From contig CATOSA010000032.1 in assembly GCA_951812315.1 (NCBI GenBank), positions 124,001-188,000 of the forward strand: DNA of 64,000 nucleotides, read 5' to 3'. The notes below the pieces were generated by a model. That model worked only from the letters and a program-made list of their open reading frames with translations. It made no database searches and was not told the origin of the DNA. This document shows, piece after piece, positions 29,507 through 40,094 of the stretch. The stretch comes from an uncultured Burkholderiales bacterium. GTDB taxonomy: Bacteria; Pseudomonadota; Gammaproteobacteria; Burkholderiales; Eutrophovitaceae. Position numbers and translations under genes: made by a program. Numbering within the stretch: position 1 is the first letter of the stretch; each line of letters opens with the position of its first letter.

Positions 29507-30589
29507 ATGAAGGTCGCGGACGTCAGCTACCGTAGCGTTTGGCGCGATGGCGACAGTATCGGCATTGTCGATCAGACCCGGCTCCCGCATGAATTCGTCA
29601 CCCGCCGACTGTCCACCGGAGAGGCAGTGGCACACGCGATCACCGCAATGCAGGTACGTGGTGCGCCGCTCATTGGTGCGGTGGCTGCCTACGGACTTGC
29701 ACTTGCACTGAGCAAGGACAGCAGCGATAGCGGGCTTGCCGCAGCATTCGAACTTCTCATCCATGCGCGCCCGACGGCAGTCAATCTACGTTGGTCACTG
29801 ACGCGAATGCTTGAACATGTGCAACCGCTGAGCCCGGAAATGCGTATTGATGCCGCGTGGGGTGAAGCCGAGCGTATTGCCGATGAGGATATTGAACTGA
29901 ATCAGTCGATTGGTCGTCACGGCCTGGAACTGATTCGTGATCTGGCCGGTGACAAGTCCACAGTGAATGTGCTTACTCACTGCAATGCCGGCTGGCTCGC
30001 GACTGTGGATTACGGCACAGCGCTCGCGCCGATATATTTTGCCCACGACGAAGGAATTCCGGTGCATGTCTGGGTCGACGAAACACGGCCCAGAAATCAA
30101 GGGTTGTTGACGGCATGGGAACTGGCCAGCCACGGCGTGCCGCATACACTGGTAACCGACAATGCCGGCGGGCATCTGATGCAACACGGAAAGGTGGACC
30201 TGGTCATCGTTGGCGCGGATCGCGTCAGCGCAGGTGGCGACGTGTGCAACAAGATTGGGACCTACCTGAAGGCTCTTGCCGCGAAAGCCAACGCGGTTCC
30301 GTTTTACGCGGCGGTTCCAAGTCCAACCATAGACTGGACGATCAGTGATCCGCTGACGGAGATCCCGATTGAAGAACGCAGCGCAAATGAAGTGCTGTTC
30401 GTTCGTGGTCTGAACGAGGACAATCGGGCGACACGTGTCGCCATCGCAACCGAGGGCGTAACAGCCGAGAATCCCGCTTTTGACGTAACGCCGGCGGAGC
30501 TGGTCACCGGAATCATCACTGAAGCAGGCGTCGTTGCGGCGACGCGCGAGGGTCTTGCACCGTTGTCCGAGTCCGCCTCCGGCCGGTAA
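29507..30589 (+). CDS. mtnA: S-methyl-5-thioribose-1-phosphate isomerase
   Basis: QVRGAPLIGAVAAYGLAL, LTHCNAGWLAT, VIVGADRVSAGGDVCNKIGTY. Confidence 0.95.
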   Translation: MKVADVSYRSVWRDGDSIGIVDQTRLPHEFVTRRLSTGEAVAHAITAMQVRGAPLIGAVAAYGLALALSKDSSDSGLAAAFELLIHARPTAVNLRWSLTRMLEHVQPLSPEMRIDAAWGEAERIADEDIELNQSIGRHGLELIRDLAGDKSTVNVLTHCNAGWLATVDYGTALAPIYFAHDEGIPVHVWVDETRPRNQGLLTAWELASHGVPHTLVTDNAGGHLMQHGKVDLVIVGADRVSAGGDVCNKIGTYLKALAAKANAVPFYAAVPSPTIDWTISDPLTEIPIEERSANEVLFVRGLNEDNRATRVAIATEGVTAENPAFDVTPAELVTGIITEAGVVAATREGLAPLSESASGR

Positions 30590-30614
30590 CAACTCCAGCC
30601 ACTCTTCGCATCCG

Positions 30615-31292
30615 ATGACAGAGCTTCAGCTTCGCAAACAGATTATCGCCACCGCACTTGCGATGAATTCGCCCGGCATCAATCGCGGAACATCGGGCAA
30701 TGTCAGCGCGCGCTGGAAATCCGGATGCCTGATCACCCCGTCGGGGCTTCGTTACGAAGACACCAGACCGTCCGACATTGTTTTTGTCGACTCGCGCGGC
30801 AATGCACGTGGCAAACGGCCACCCTCATCCGAGTGGCGCTTCCACCATGATATCTACCGAAGTCGCACCGACACATGTGCCGTCGTTCATACGCATTCCA
30901 GCTTCGCCACATCACTTGCTTGTCTCGGTAAGGACGTGCCTGCATTTCACTACATGGTCGCCGTCACTGGAGGTGACAGTATCCGCTGCGCGCCCTATGC
31001 AACCTTCGGCACGCAGCAATTATCGACAAACGCGCTCAAGGCACTGAACAATCGCAAAGCCTGCCTGCTTGCCAACCACGGTATGATCACGACCGGTAAA
31101 ACCCTCGATGACGCTCTGGCTTTGACCGTAGAAGTCGAGGCACTGTGTGAGCAGTACTGGCGCGCGTTACAGGTAGGCAAGCCAGCCATTCTTTCAGCAA
31201 AGGAGATGCGCACGGTGCTAAAAAAGTTTGCCAGTTACGGTCAATCGTCGACGATTACTGCGAGGAGAAAGAGCAAAACAAAGAGTCGGTGA
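30615..31292 (+). CDS. Class II aldolase/adducin family protein (fuculose-phosphate aldolase-like)
   Basis: GTSGNVSARWKSGCLITPSGLRYEDT, VVHTHSSFATSLACL, LLANHGMITTGKTLDDAL. Confidence 0.92.
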   Translation: MTELQLRKQIIATALAMNSPGINRGTSGNVSARWKSGCLITPSGLRYEDTRPSDIVFVDSRGNARGKRPPSSEWRFHHDIYRSRTDTCAVVHTHSSFATSLACLGKDVPAFHYMVAVTGGDSIRCAPYATFGTQQLSTNALKALNNRKACLLANHGMITTGKTLDDALALTVEVEALCEQYWRALQVGKPAILSAKEMRTVLKKFASYGQSSTITARRKSKTKSR

Positions 31293-31477
31293 GACGAAGT
31301 AAATCGCGGACTGGCTGCAGATAGCCTTTCGCCTTCTCTTACCGTTTTTGATTATTTCTTGAAAGTACCGCTTGCGGCAGACCAGAACGGGCCGTGGCCC
31401 TGCATTCTCCGCGCTGCCGCGGTCTCATTCAAGAAAGCTTGAACTGTCACGAAAATCAGCCTAGCGTTACATCTGCC

Positions 31478-33403
31478 ATGACCAAACAAAACACGACTGA
31501 CGCCAGTTCCACGCCCGCAGGCTCCGGCAACGAAGAAATTGCACGGGTACTTTCCGAGATCGCAATGCGCAGTGATCACATTGTGAAGACACATTTCGCC
31601 GAGCAAGCGAAGAAATTCGGCGATGAGAATCCGGACGAGATTGGCGTCGGCAAGGCGTTCACGAATCTGGCAACGCAGATGATGTCCGATCCGTTCAAGC
31701 TTGCTGCTGCCAGTATGAAAATGTGGCAAAGCCAGTTCGAACTCTGGCAAGCCTCAATGAATAAGTTAGCCGGTAACGAACCGCAGCCGCTAGTGAAACC
31801 CGCCAAAGGTGAGAACCGTTTTCGTCACGAACTCTGGGACAACTGGCTGTTCGACTACATCAAGGACGCATACCTGGTAGCGGCACAGGATGTACAGAAC
31901 ACCGTAGCCGAGGTCGACGGCCTGGACAAACAAACTGCGCGCAAGGTGAAGTTCTTCACCAAACAATATATTGATGCGTTGTCGCCCAGCAATTTCGTTC
32001 TGACCAACCCGCAAGTGCTCAAGGCAACGATCGACTCCGGTGGCAAGAACCTGCTCGACGGACTCAACAATATGTTGCAGGACGTGGATCGCGGCAAAGG
32101 CCAGCTCGCGATCAAAATGACCGACAACAAGGCGTTCAAGATGGGTGAGAACGTCGCCACCACGCCGGGCAAGGTCGTGTTCCAGACCGAGCTCATGCAG
32201 TTGATCCAGTACACGCCGTCGACACCCGACGTGTACAAAACGCCATTGCTGATCGTTCCGCCCTGGATAAACAAGTATTACATTCTCGACCTGCGCAGGA
32301 GTAATTCATTCATCAAATGGGCGGTGGACCAGGGGATCACGGTGTTCGTAATCTCGTGGGTCAATCCGGACGAACGACTGGCAGCAAAGACCTTCGACGA
32401 CTACATGACGGAAGGTCCGCTGGCGGCGCTGGACGCCATTGAGAAAGCGACCGGAGAAAAATCGGCCAACCTGATCGGCTATTGTCTCGGCGGTACGCTG
32501 ACGGCAGCGACGCTCGGCTGGCTTGCCGCAAAGAAGAAATCAAAACGGGTCAAGAGCACAACGTTCTTCACTGCATTGATTGATTTTGAGGAACCAGGGG
32601 AGCTAGGCGTCTTTGTCGACAAGGACGTGCTCGCGAATCTCGAGAAAAGGATGAAAGAACGCGGCTATCTCGAAGGTTCGGAAATGGCGACGACGTTCAA
32701 TCTGCTTCGTGCCAATGATCTGATCTGGTCTTTTGTCGTGAATAACTATCTGCTCGGTAAGGAACCGCTGCCCTTCGATCTGCTCTACTGGAATTCTGAC
32801 GCCACGCGTATGCCGGCGCGCATGCATACCTACTACCTGCGCAACATGTATATCGACAACAAATTGCGCGAACCCTGCGGAATTTCTCTGGCGGACGAAG
32901 CGATTGATTTGTCCAAAGTGGAAACGCCTATCTACTTCATTTCAACCCTTGAAGATCATATCGCGCCATGGAAATCAACCTACGCCGGCGCAAAGCTGTT
33001 CAACGGCCCGGTCAGGTTCGTCCTCGGCGGCTCCGGCCATATTGCCGGCATCGTCAATCCGCCGGCGGGCGAAAAGTCCAAGTACTGGTACTGGACCAAC
33101 CCGGAGATCGTCGACGATGCCGAAGAGTGGCTGAACAGCGCCGAGAAACATCCCGGTTCATGGTGGTCAGACTGGGCAGAATGGATCGGGAAGCACGGCG
33201 GAGACAAAGTGCCGGCACGCAAGCCCGGCGACGGCAAGCTGAAAGTGATCGAGGACGCGCCGGGTAGCGCCGCGAAATTCAGACTGGATGCGCAGGCAGA
33301 CTCGGAACCGCAGATGAAGAAGAGTGCACCGGCGAAGGCGGCGCGAACGGGCAAGAAAGCACTTGACGCGAAGGCAAAATCCGGAAAAATTACAAAAACC
33401 TAG
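31478..33403 (+). CDS. phaC: Class I poly(3-hydroxyalkanoate) synthase with Lys/Ala-rich C-terminal tail
   Basis: Lipase-like box GYCLGGTL, YYILDLRRSNSFIKWAVDQGITVFVISWVNPD. Confidence 0.95.
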   Translation: MTKQNTTDASSTPAGSGNEEIARVLSEIAMRSDHIVKTHFAEQAKKFGDENPDEIGVGKAFTNLATQMMSDPFKLAAASMKMWQSQFELWQASMNKLAGNEPQPLVKPAKGENRFRHELWDNWLFDYIKDAYLVAAQDVQNTVAEVDGLDKQTARKVKFFTKQYIDALSPSNFVLTNPQVLKATIDSGGKNLLDGLNNMLQDVDRGKGQLAIKMTDNKAFKMGENVATTPGKVVFQTELMQLIQYTPSTPDVYKTPLLIVPPWINKYYILDLRRSNSFIKWAVDQGITVFVISWVNPDERLAAKTFDDYMTEGPLAALDAIEKATGEKSANLIGYCLGGTLTAATLGWLAAKKKSKRVKSTTFFTALIDFEEPGELGVFVDKDVLANLEKRMKERGYLEGSEMATTFNLLRANDLIWSFVVNNYLLGKEPLPFDLLYWNSDATRMPARMHTYYLRNMYIDNKLREPCGISLADEAIDLSKVETPIYFISTLEDHIAPWKSTYAGAKLFNGPVRFVLGGSGHIAGIVNPPAGEKSKYWYWTNPEIVDDAEEWLNSAEKHPGSWWSDWAEWIGKHGGDKVPARKPGDGKLKVIEDAPGSAAKFRLDAQADSEPQMKKSAPAKAARTGKKALDAKAKSGKITKT

Positions 33404-33580
33404 GCAAAACCTGGCCGATCCGGTGTCACCCTTGACCAGTTTGCGCTGCGCATCATAAATGCGTCGAACTCGGTCAAACGACCGTTCGAGCACATACCTG
33501 AATTGGAATCGGCAACGAAACCTGCAGCAGAATCAGGCAGCACCAGCACGCATCGGTCAGGGTCTTCAGAGGTATCGGAA

Positions 33581-34205
33581 ATGACCCATGTGGTATCGAT
33601 ATTGGTAGCGGCAATGTTGATGACTGCCGGCACCATAGAGACGATGGCGACCGAAGAAACTCCATACGAGGTGATCGAATCAGCAGGCAAGCTGGAGTTG
33701 CGTCTTTACTCCGCCCACCTTGTCGCCGAAACCATTGTCGATGGAAGCCTGGAAGACGCCGGCAGCAAGGCATTTAACCGCCTGTTTCGCTATATTTCGG
33801 GCGATAACAAGCCGCGAGAAAAAGTCCCGATGACAGCTCCCGTATCGCAACAGTCGAGCGGCGAGAAAATAGCGATGACGGCACCGGTCGGGCAGCAACG
33901 TGTAGATGAATCGTGGGCTGTGAGTTTCACGATGCCGGCTTCGTACACGCTGCAAACCCTTCCTGAACCGGATGACCCGAATATCAGGCTGCGCCAGGTT
34001 CCAGCCAGAACCATGGCAACGATTCGCTACTCCGGGTTCTGGAGCGAGAAAAACTATCTGCGATACAAGGCGGAGCTTGAGTCATGGATTGATCGTAGGG
34101 GTCTGACCACACGACCCAGTCTGGGCCCGGTACAACGCACCCTTTACACCGTGGTTCCTGCGGCGCAACGAAATTCTGATTCCGGTAGATTCAGGAGCCC
34201 TGTGA
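33581..34205 (+). pseudogene. SOUL heme-binding family protein with a frameshift near 34117-34125
   Basis: VPMTAPVSQQSSGEKIAMTAPVGQ; the expected C-terminus DPVWARYNAPFTPWFLRRNEILIPVDSGAL* is in the +1 neighbouring frame. Confidence 0.85.
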
Positions 34206-34233
34206 GCTGACCCGGATAATTCGGACAGGTTAA

Positions 34234-35164
34234 TTAAGCACCACATTCGTGGTTTAGTTCAAACTGCACCGGAGATTCGTAGCCCAACGTCTGATGCAAT
34301 CGCCTGCGGTTGTAGAACAACTCGATGTAATCGAAGATTGCCATGCGCGCAGCCTGTCTGGTAGCGAACACACAGTGATGTACCAGCTCGTTCTTCAAGT
34401 TTGAGAAGAAACTCTCAGCCACTGCGTTGTCAAGTGCACTTGTCAAGCCCGAGATCTTTGGTCCATTCACGCTGTTAGGGAATTAGGTTGTTGAATCGTC
34501 TGCCTTTGGCGCCCATGCTCGGTCGCATCTGCACTGCTGCCATGCGTTGACGATAGCGCCGGGACCGGTAGATCGCGCCCTGATCGGTGTGATGAATCAA
34601 TCCTGGCGCTGGGCTTCGTTGGGCAATGGCCATGTCCAGCGCATTCAGGCTCAGTTGCTCATCGGGGCGTTGGCCCATCGCCCAGCCCACCACCTTGCGT
34701 GAGAATAGATCGAGCAGCATCGCCAGGTACAACCAGCCCTGGCGCGTGCGGATGAAAGTCATGTCGCCCACCCAGGCATGATCTGGCCCAGGTGCATCAA
34801 AACATCGCTCGATCAGATCCGGCGCTGGTGCTCGCGTGTGCTCATGCGCAATGATGCTGTACGGGGAGCGACGCTTGCGGCGCGCTTCGATGCCATTGGT
34901 ACGACGCAAGTGCGCCACGCGGTGCTTGCCGCAGGCAATGCCCTGGGCGTTGAGCGCGCGCCAAGTCTTGAGCGTGCCATAGGCGCCCAGGTTGGCCTCA
35001 TGTGTACGTTTGATTTCAACGGGTAGTCTGGCATTGGCTTGTGCACGTGCGCTGGGTCCGCGCTCAGACCAGTGGTAGTAGCCGCTGCGAGACACTCCGA
35101 GTACGCGGCACAGATTAAGCAGGCGGTGGTTCTTGCGCTCGGCACGAATGAAACGGTACTTCAC
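34234..35164 (-). mobile_element. IS3-family transposase OrfB, interrupted by about 61 bp at 34432-34492
   Basis: MKYRFIRAERKNHRLLNLCRVLGVSRSGYYHW...VGDMTFIRTRQGWLYLAMLLDLFSRKVVGWAM...GAKGRRF | DNAVAESFFSNLKNELVHHCVFATRQAARMAIFDYIELFYNRRRLHQTLGYESPVQFE. Confidence 0.9.
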
Positions 35165-35194
35165 GGCAGCGCCTTCGTGAAGTACGCCGCCGCC

Positions 35195-35202
35195 TTTTTT
35201 AG
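35195..35202. repeat. 8-bp target-site duplication, left (TTTTTTAG)
   Basis: Identical 8-mer immediately outside the inverted repeat at both ends (35195-35202 and 40193-40200). Confidence 0.9.
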
Positions 35203-35528
35203 GGTAATTATATACTTAATGCCACAAAATATTAGGCAATTCTGGGTATAAATCAATCAGTGATTTCAATGATATTGCCTTTTTTTATCCTGAATCTGCG
35301 CTCTAGTTCTTTTTTAGGTGGTGGATTATTAGGTATCCTATAAGCCTTTTTAGGCTTATAGGTTGCTATTTTTTAACTGTTTTGGCAAATTTTTTGTATG
35401 TGATCATTGTTTAGTTACTCTTGTTGTTAAGGTACAAAACCGCCCAAATAAATTATTTTACATGATATTGGGCGCAAGTTGAGAAGGATGCGTCAGATAC
35501 CTTTTTTCTACCAATATCCCGTGATATA

Positions 35529-38270
35529 TCAGTCAAATACTTCGACTGCTGTTTGTCTGATTTCAACAAGGCGGACAAGGCTGTCATAGACCTGATCTCG
35601 TGTGACACTCAGCCCAAAAGCCTTGATAACGATTGCATCAAAATGCTTGCGGTCGTTTTTTTCCAACTCATCGGCTACCTGCTGCAAGTCACGTCTCATC
35701 AAAGGGGCAAAGGCTGCCTTGATTTGGTTTGCTTGTTCGGTATCCAACTGGTTAGGGTTCAACAAGTGCATGAATTTCTCAATTCTGTCTTTGCTAAGGT
35801 CCAATGCTCCTTGTCCACGTCCAAAGCCCATCCCTTCAATCATAAACAGACTAATGGCACAGTTCAGTAAGGCATGGCACAGATCAAGATCAACTCCATC
35901 CTTGGCATTGAAACAAATGAGACGTTGATTAGCAAAGGCGGCGGGTATCATACGAGACACAAACAGCCTTTTACCGAAATTCAGTGGCATGACCAGATCG
36001 GCAAGCACGTCCGCTCCCATCTCATACCAATGTAGTCCCCTGCGGACCAATGTTTGGGTGAGGGGTTTGCCTGTTTTGTTTGTGGCATTCTCAAAACGTC
36101 GTATCCAGTTTAACGCACCAGTATGACCAGCCTGTTCCAGTTCCTCAATGCTACGGGAACAACTAAAAGCATCGCTGCCAGCGGTGGTTGTGTAGCGGCT
36201 TATTTCTTTTGGGTTTTTCAGAACAGGGCGGATGTATGCTGCCTCGATGTCGTGACCTGCTTCTGGATAGAACAATCTGTCCCACCCTCTGCGCTTACCA
36301 CGCCGGATTTGGAACAGTGACTTAACCGGAACAAGGGGAAGGTCTAGCACCCAATTGCAATTCACAAACTGAGCATTGCCTCCCAATCCGTAGGACCGGA
36401 ACTGTTGGATGCTGTCTCGCGCCACGCTGCGAATGGTCATCGTATCATCATGCTGATTTGCAAGCCGGATTTGTGAGGCCGTTAGGTTGATGTCTGCAAT
36501 ATCAGACAATTCTTCCAACGGGCGGGTAAGAACCACAAAGTTAATCAGCTTATCCGCTTCGTCCAAGTTCTTCTTCTTCTCCATAACAAGAATATTCGTC
36601 ACAACGGTGCTGTTTTGAAACCAGCGGCCTGCGCCAGATGTGATAACAAATCGCAAATGATAATAACGCCCCAAGAGATCAAAGAACGTTTCACCCCACG
36701 TAGTCGAAAGCCACGAATTTGTTATGATAACTCCCAGTTTTCCCCCTTCAACCAAAAGCGAACGCAATGCAAATGGCAAGTAAGCCGCAACATCAGCAGT
36801 TTGCGGAAACCTGCCAGTACCTGCCCCAAAAGATGCTGTGACCTGTGCAATAGCGTTACCGTATTGGGTGCGTCCCTCCTGTGCAACAAAGGGAAGATTG
36901 CTGGTGATAGCATTGAATTGCCCGGCCTGCTCGGTGAACGGTTGCCCAGTGCTAGGATCGCTAAACTCTAATGAGGTATCAGGCTTGAGGGAAAAAGCAT
37001 CCCGCCGAAACAGACGCAAGGGGATATTTATCAGGTCTGGCTTTGTCATTGCAAAGGCGGCAATCTGAATAGCCTGTGAGTCTTCATCTCCTGCAAATAC
37101 GGATGATGATGCTTGTTCCGAAGCAACGCCAGCGGCTAATTTCTGCTCCAATGCGGCACGAGGAATAGTCCCGCTACCGCAACACGGGTCAAGCACCCTG
37201 TCATCTTTGATATTGTCCACGCATAGCTGCACGAGAAGGCTTGCCAGAGTTGGCGGGGTTGGATATTGCCCACGCAACTTGCGAACCGCTACCTCAACCG
37301 TGGCTTCAAGAATCCCGGAAAGCTGGCTTTGCTCAATTGCGCCAATTCTTAGGTCCGTAAGCAGCTTGTTCAGTTGCCGCATCTGTTCCCATGCTCGTTC
37401 TGACATGACAGCAAGACCGATACTGCCAGAAAAGATCGTCCAGAAATTGCAATCCTTTGACAGGCGCTCGAATATCGTCAGTGCCTCAAGCGGCTTAGTG
37501 ATGTCCCCTATCTGGGTGACGGCCTGCGCTCGGTTATCCCGTCCTTGCAGGATATGTGCAAACAAGAATTTGCCAATCCAGTTGGCAATATTGGCCTGTG
37601 CTAGTTTTTTATATAGGTCATCGCCGCCGCCATACTCAGATTTATAGCGTTCCCACCATAGCGTAATTTCTGCCCCCAGATTGGAATTCCGCCGAGCCTC
37701 TGCTTCCAATGCATTGGCTACATCGTCCGTATTTTCCATGATAAGAGAAGTAATACCGCCGCTTTTGTAGGCTTCAACGAACTGCCTACCTTCTAATGAC
37801 TTTCGGTCGAATAGGTCATTCACATAATTGATGATTTCTGTGGCAAGGACTCCCCATTGCGCTCTATTGCCGGAAACATTATTGCGGCTCTTGATATGAG
37901 CAAGAGTATCCCATTTTTTCCGGCAGGTGTATTTATCACCTTGTTTAATATACAGGTGAGCATGAGAAACATTCCACAAAACAAAGCTATCCAGCCCCAA
38001 GGCGATTGCCTTCTGTGTCGCGTTGTGTTGGAACTCGTGGTCGTCAATGCTCGTATCTGGCATTTTCAATTCCCACCCTTGCAAGATAAGGGCAAGGGAA
38101 CGGTCTCCAAACAGCAACACATCCGGGAATAAACTTCCCCCGTCTGTTCTGATTGTCTGTTCACCACCAGCATCTTTGATGGCACGATTCTGTGCGGATA
38201 CCACAGATTTGATATGGCCAATTAGATCAATGGCCCACGACCGCTCGTTATACCTAACCTCGATATTCAT
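35529..38270 (-). CDS. Large restriction-methylase-like protein (Type IIG-like N6 methylase with N-terminal PD-(D/E)xK-like segment)
   Basis: 913 aa; N-terminal FPDVLLFGDRSLALILQGWELK, motif I VLDPCCGSGTIPRAAL, motif IV variant ITSNLPFVAQ, C-terminal target-recognition-like region. Confidence 0.8.
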   Translation of the reverse strand: MNIEVRYNERSWAIDLIGHIKSVVSAQNRAIKDAGGEQTIRTDGGSLFPDVLLFGDRSLALILQGWELKMPDTSIDDHEFQHNATQKAIALGLDSFVLWNVSHAHLYIKQGDKYTCRKKWDTLAHIKSRNNVSGNRAQWGVLATEIINYVNDLFDRKSLEGRQFVEAYKSGGITSLIMENTDDVANALEAEARRNSNLGAEITLWWERYKSEYGGGDDLYKKLAQANIANWIGKFLFAHILQGRDNRAQAVTQIGDITKPLEALTIFERLSKDCNFWTIFSGSIGLAVMSERAWEQMRQLNKLLTDLRIGAIEQSQLSGILEATVEVAVRKLRGQYPTPPTLASLLVQLCVDNIKDDRVLDPCCGSGTIPRAALEQKLAAGVASEQASSSVFAGDEDSQAIQIAAFAMTKPDLINIPLRLFRRDAFSLKPDTSLEFSDPSTGQPFTEQAGQFNAITSNLPFVAQEGRTQYGNAIAQVTASFGAGTGRFPQTADVAAYLPFALRSLLVEGGKLGVIITNSWLSTTWGETFFDLLGRYYHLRFVITSGAGRWFQNSTVVTNILVMEKKKNLDEADKLINFVVLTRPLEELSDIADINLTASQIRLANQHDDTMTIRSVARDSIQQFRSYGLGGNAQFVNCNWVLDLPLVPVKSLFQIRRGKRRGWDRLFYPEAGHDIEAAYIRPVLKNPKEISRYTTTAGSDAFSCSRSIEELEQAGHTGALNWIRRFENATNKTGKPLTQTLVRRGLHWYEMGADVLADLVMPLNFGKRLFVSRMIPAAFANQRLICFNAKDGVDLDLCHALLNCAISLFMIEGMGFGRGQGALDLSKDRIEKFMHLLNPNQLDTEQANQIKAAFAPLMRRDLQQVADELEKNDRKHFDAIVIKAFGLSVTRDQVYDSLVRLVEIRQTAVEVFD

Positions 38271-39187
38271 TAAGCCTCATGCGTCTGCTTTAATATCTCA
38301 TCCACATCAATTATCCCGCGCCGCTTGATTTTCTCGGTGCGGGTACTAGGCTGCAACGCTGAAAGAAGGTCGGGTGGCACCTCGTCTCTGGCAAACATAT
38401 TCTTAATTTCTTCAAGGCGTTCTTGAGCAACGGCAATATAGTCGATAGGCTCTTTTTTAAAGAGATGCACTTCTTTGTTTTTTTCAATACCTATATAACG
38501 CCTGCCCTCTATTGCAGCGGCGACAAGAAAACTGCCGCTACCAAAGGCATTGTCTAGAACAACATCTTCTGGGCTAGTAAACATACGTATCAAGTATCGA
38601 CCCAAAGCAACAGGTTTTTGTGTTGGGTGCCAGACACGCCCCCCTGCTTCGCTTTCGGCAGTCTTGCAATACAGCGTATCGGTGGGAAATCTTTCCCCAT
38701 TACTCTTGACTTGAATGGGTTTAAAGTCCCCATAACTGCCCGTATATTGAGCTTTGCGAATGCCCTTGTCGTATGGTTCACCCTGTCGCATAACAGGTCG
38801 ATAATCAGGTTGTTTACCGTAAAAAATACATACATCTTCATGCTGTCGCAATGGCTGGCGACGGGCGTTCAAGAAGTTGGTTGATTTACTTTTTACCCAA
38901 ACAAATTTGTAACGGAACCATGCTTCATTACTCAAAATGAGTTTTGCAGTAAAAATACCCTGTGACGTAAGGGCGATAACGCCCCGGGGCTTTATGATAC
39001 GTTTATACTCTACCCAAAGTGCATCTAGTGGAATAACACTGTCCCAGTTGTTTCGTGTGGTCCCATAAGGAAGATCACACAATATCATCTCGATTGATTG
39101 GTCGGGGATATTTTGCATGAGCTCAAGGCAATCACCTTGATAAATACCCCCGCCAAGAAACTTCATCAAACCCCCTTTTAATTTCAA
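38270..39187 (-). CDS. Site-specific DNA methyltransferase (DLPY type)
   Basis: MILCDLPYGTTRNNWDSVIPLDALWVEYKRIIKP...PTQKPVALGRYLIRMFTSPEDVVLDNAFGSGSFLVAAAIEGRRYIGIE. Confidence 0.92.
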   Translation of the reverse strand: MKLKGGLMKFLGGGIYQGDCLELMQNIPDQSIEMILCDLPYGTTRNNWDSVIPLDALWVEYKRIIKPRGVIALTSQGIFTAKLILSNEAWFRYKFVWVKSKSTNFLNARRQPLRQHEDVCIFYGKQPDYRPVMRQGEPYDKGIRKAQYTGSYGDFKPIQVKSNGERFPTDTLYCKTAESEAGGRVWHPTQKPVALGRYLIRMFTSPEDVVLDNAFGSGSFLVAAAIEGRRYIGIEKNKEVHLFKKEPIDYIAVAQERLEEIKNMFARDEVPPDLLSALQPSTRTEKIKRRGIIDVDEILKQTHEA

Positions 39188-39368
39188 AAGTTACTTATAT
39201 TCTTCAGGTGGGAGAACGGTTATGCATTTTTTTCTAACATAAGCGAATCCCCTCTGTGGTCATAATACATAGTGCATCATTTGGAGGGCTTATACAAAAA
39301 CCAGGTAATATATTACCCAGCTTGATCAAGCCGTTGACGATTCCTTCTTGGATCAGATTCATGTTTTT

Positions 39369-40094
39369 TTATTGCGTAAGATTTTCATAGGTCAGTCTCT
39401 TGCCAGTAATATTTGCTATTAAACTGCATACACGGTTAATGGTATCAATCCGGCAGTTACCATCATTCAACCTAAAAACAAACTCATTGATATACCGATG
39501 ACAATGCTTTCTACTCCAATTATGATAAATCCCGTTAAACCCTCGCTTTAATACCGCCCAGACGCTTTCAATGCCGTTTGTGTGGGCCATACCGTTGACA
39601 AACTCCTTGGCACTATGATTGGCCGTATCATGCTGATAAGCCCTCTCAAGACCGACATACCCCTTATGATCATCGGTGTATAGCTGACTTCCAGCAGTGA
39701 TATTTTCATGGATCGTAGTCTGTAGGGTATGTTGATCGGTATTGCTTATCGGAACTGCCCGAACAGGACCACCGCGTACTTTCATGCCTATGACTGCTTG
39801 TTTGCCAACCGTCCCTCGTCCTGCTTTGAGCTTCTTGTCCTCATGCTTGTTGGCTTCTTTGCCTCCAAGGTAGGTTTCATCAATCTCTATAATACCGTTC
39901 AACTTGTTGTCATTTCCCCCACATGCTTCTCTGATTCTATGCGATAGAAACCAGGCAGATTTTTGGGTAATACCCAACTCTTTGGCTAAATGCAAACTGG
40001 ATATACCTTTGCGCCCAGTCTGCATTAAATAGATAGCATATAACCATGTTCTTAATGGTAATTTTGAAGTATTAAAGATGGTACCAATGCGCAC
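39369..40094 (-). CDS. IS1595-family (ISXO2-like DDE) transposase lacking most of its N-terminal zinc-ribbon region
   Basis: KGISSLHLAKELGITQKSAWFLSHRIREACG...IEIDETYLGGKEANKH...VKRGFNGIYHNWSRKHCHRYINEFVFRLN; upstream in frame CKRHGHRCKNKTCRKDFTV, then stop. Confidence 0.93.
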   Translation of the reverse strand: MRIGTIFNTSKLPLRTWLYAIYLMQTGRKGISSLHLAKELGITQKSAWFLSHRIREACGGNDNKLNGIIEIDETYLGGKEANKHEDKKLKAGRGTVGKQAVIGMKVRGGPVRAVPISNTDQHTLQTTIHENITAGSQLYTDDHKGYVGLERAYQHDTANHSAKEFVNGMAHTNGIESVWAVLKRGFNGIYHNWSRKHCHRYINEFVFRLNDGNCRIDTINRVCSLIANITGKRLTYENLTQ

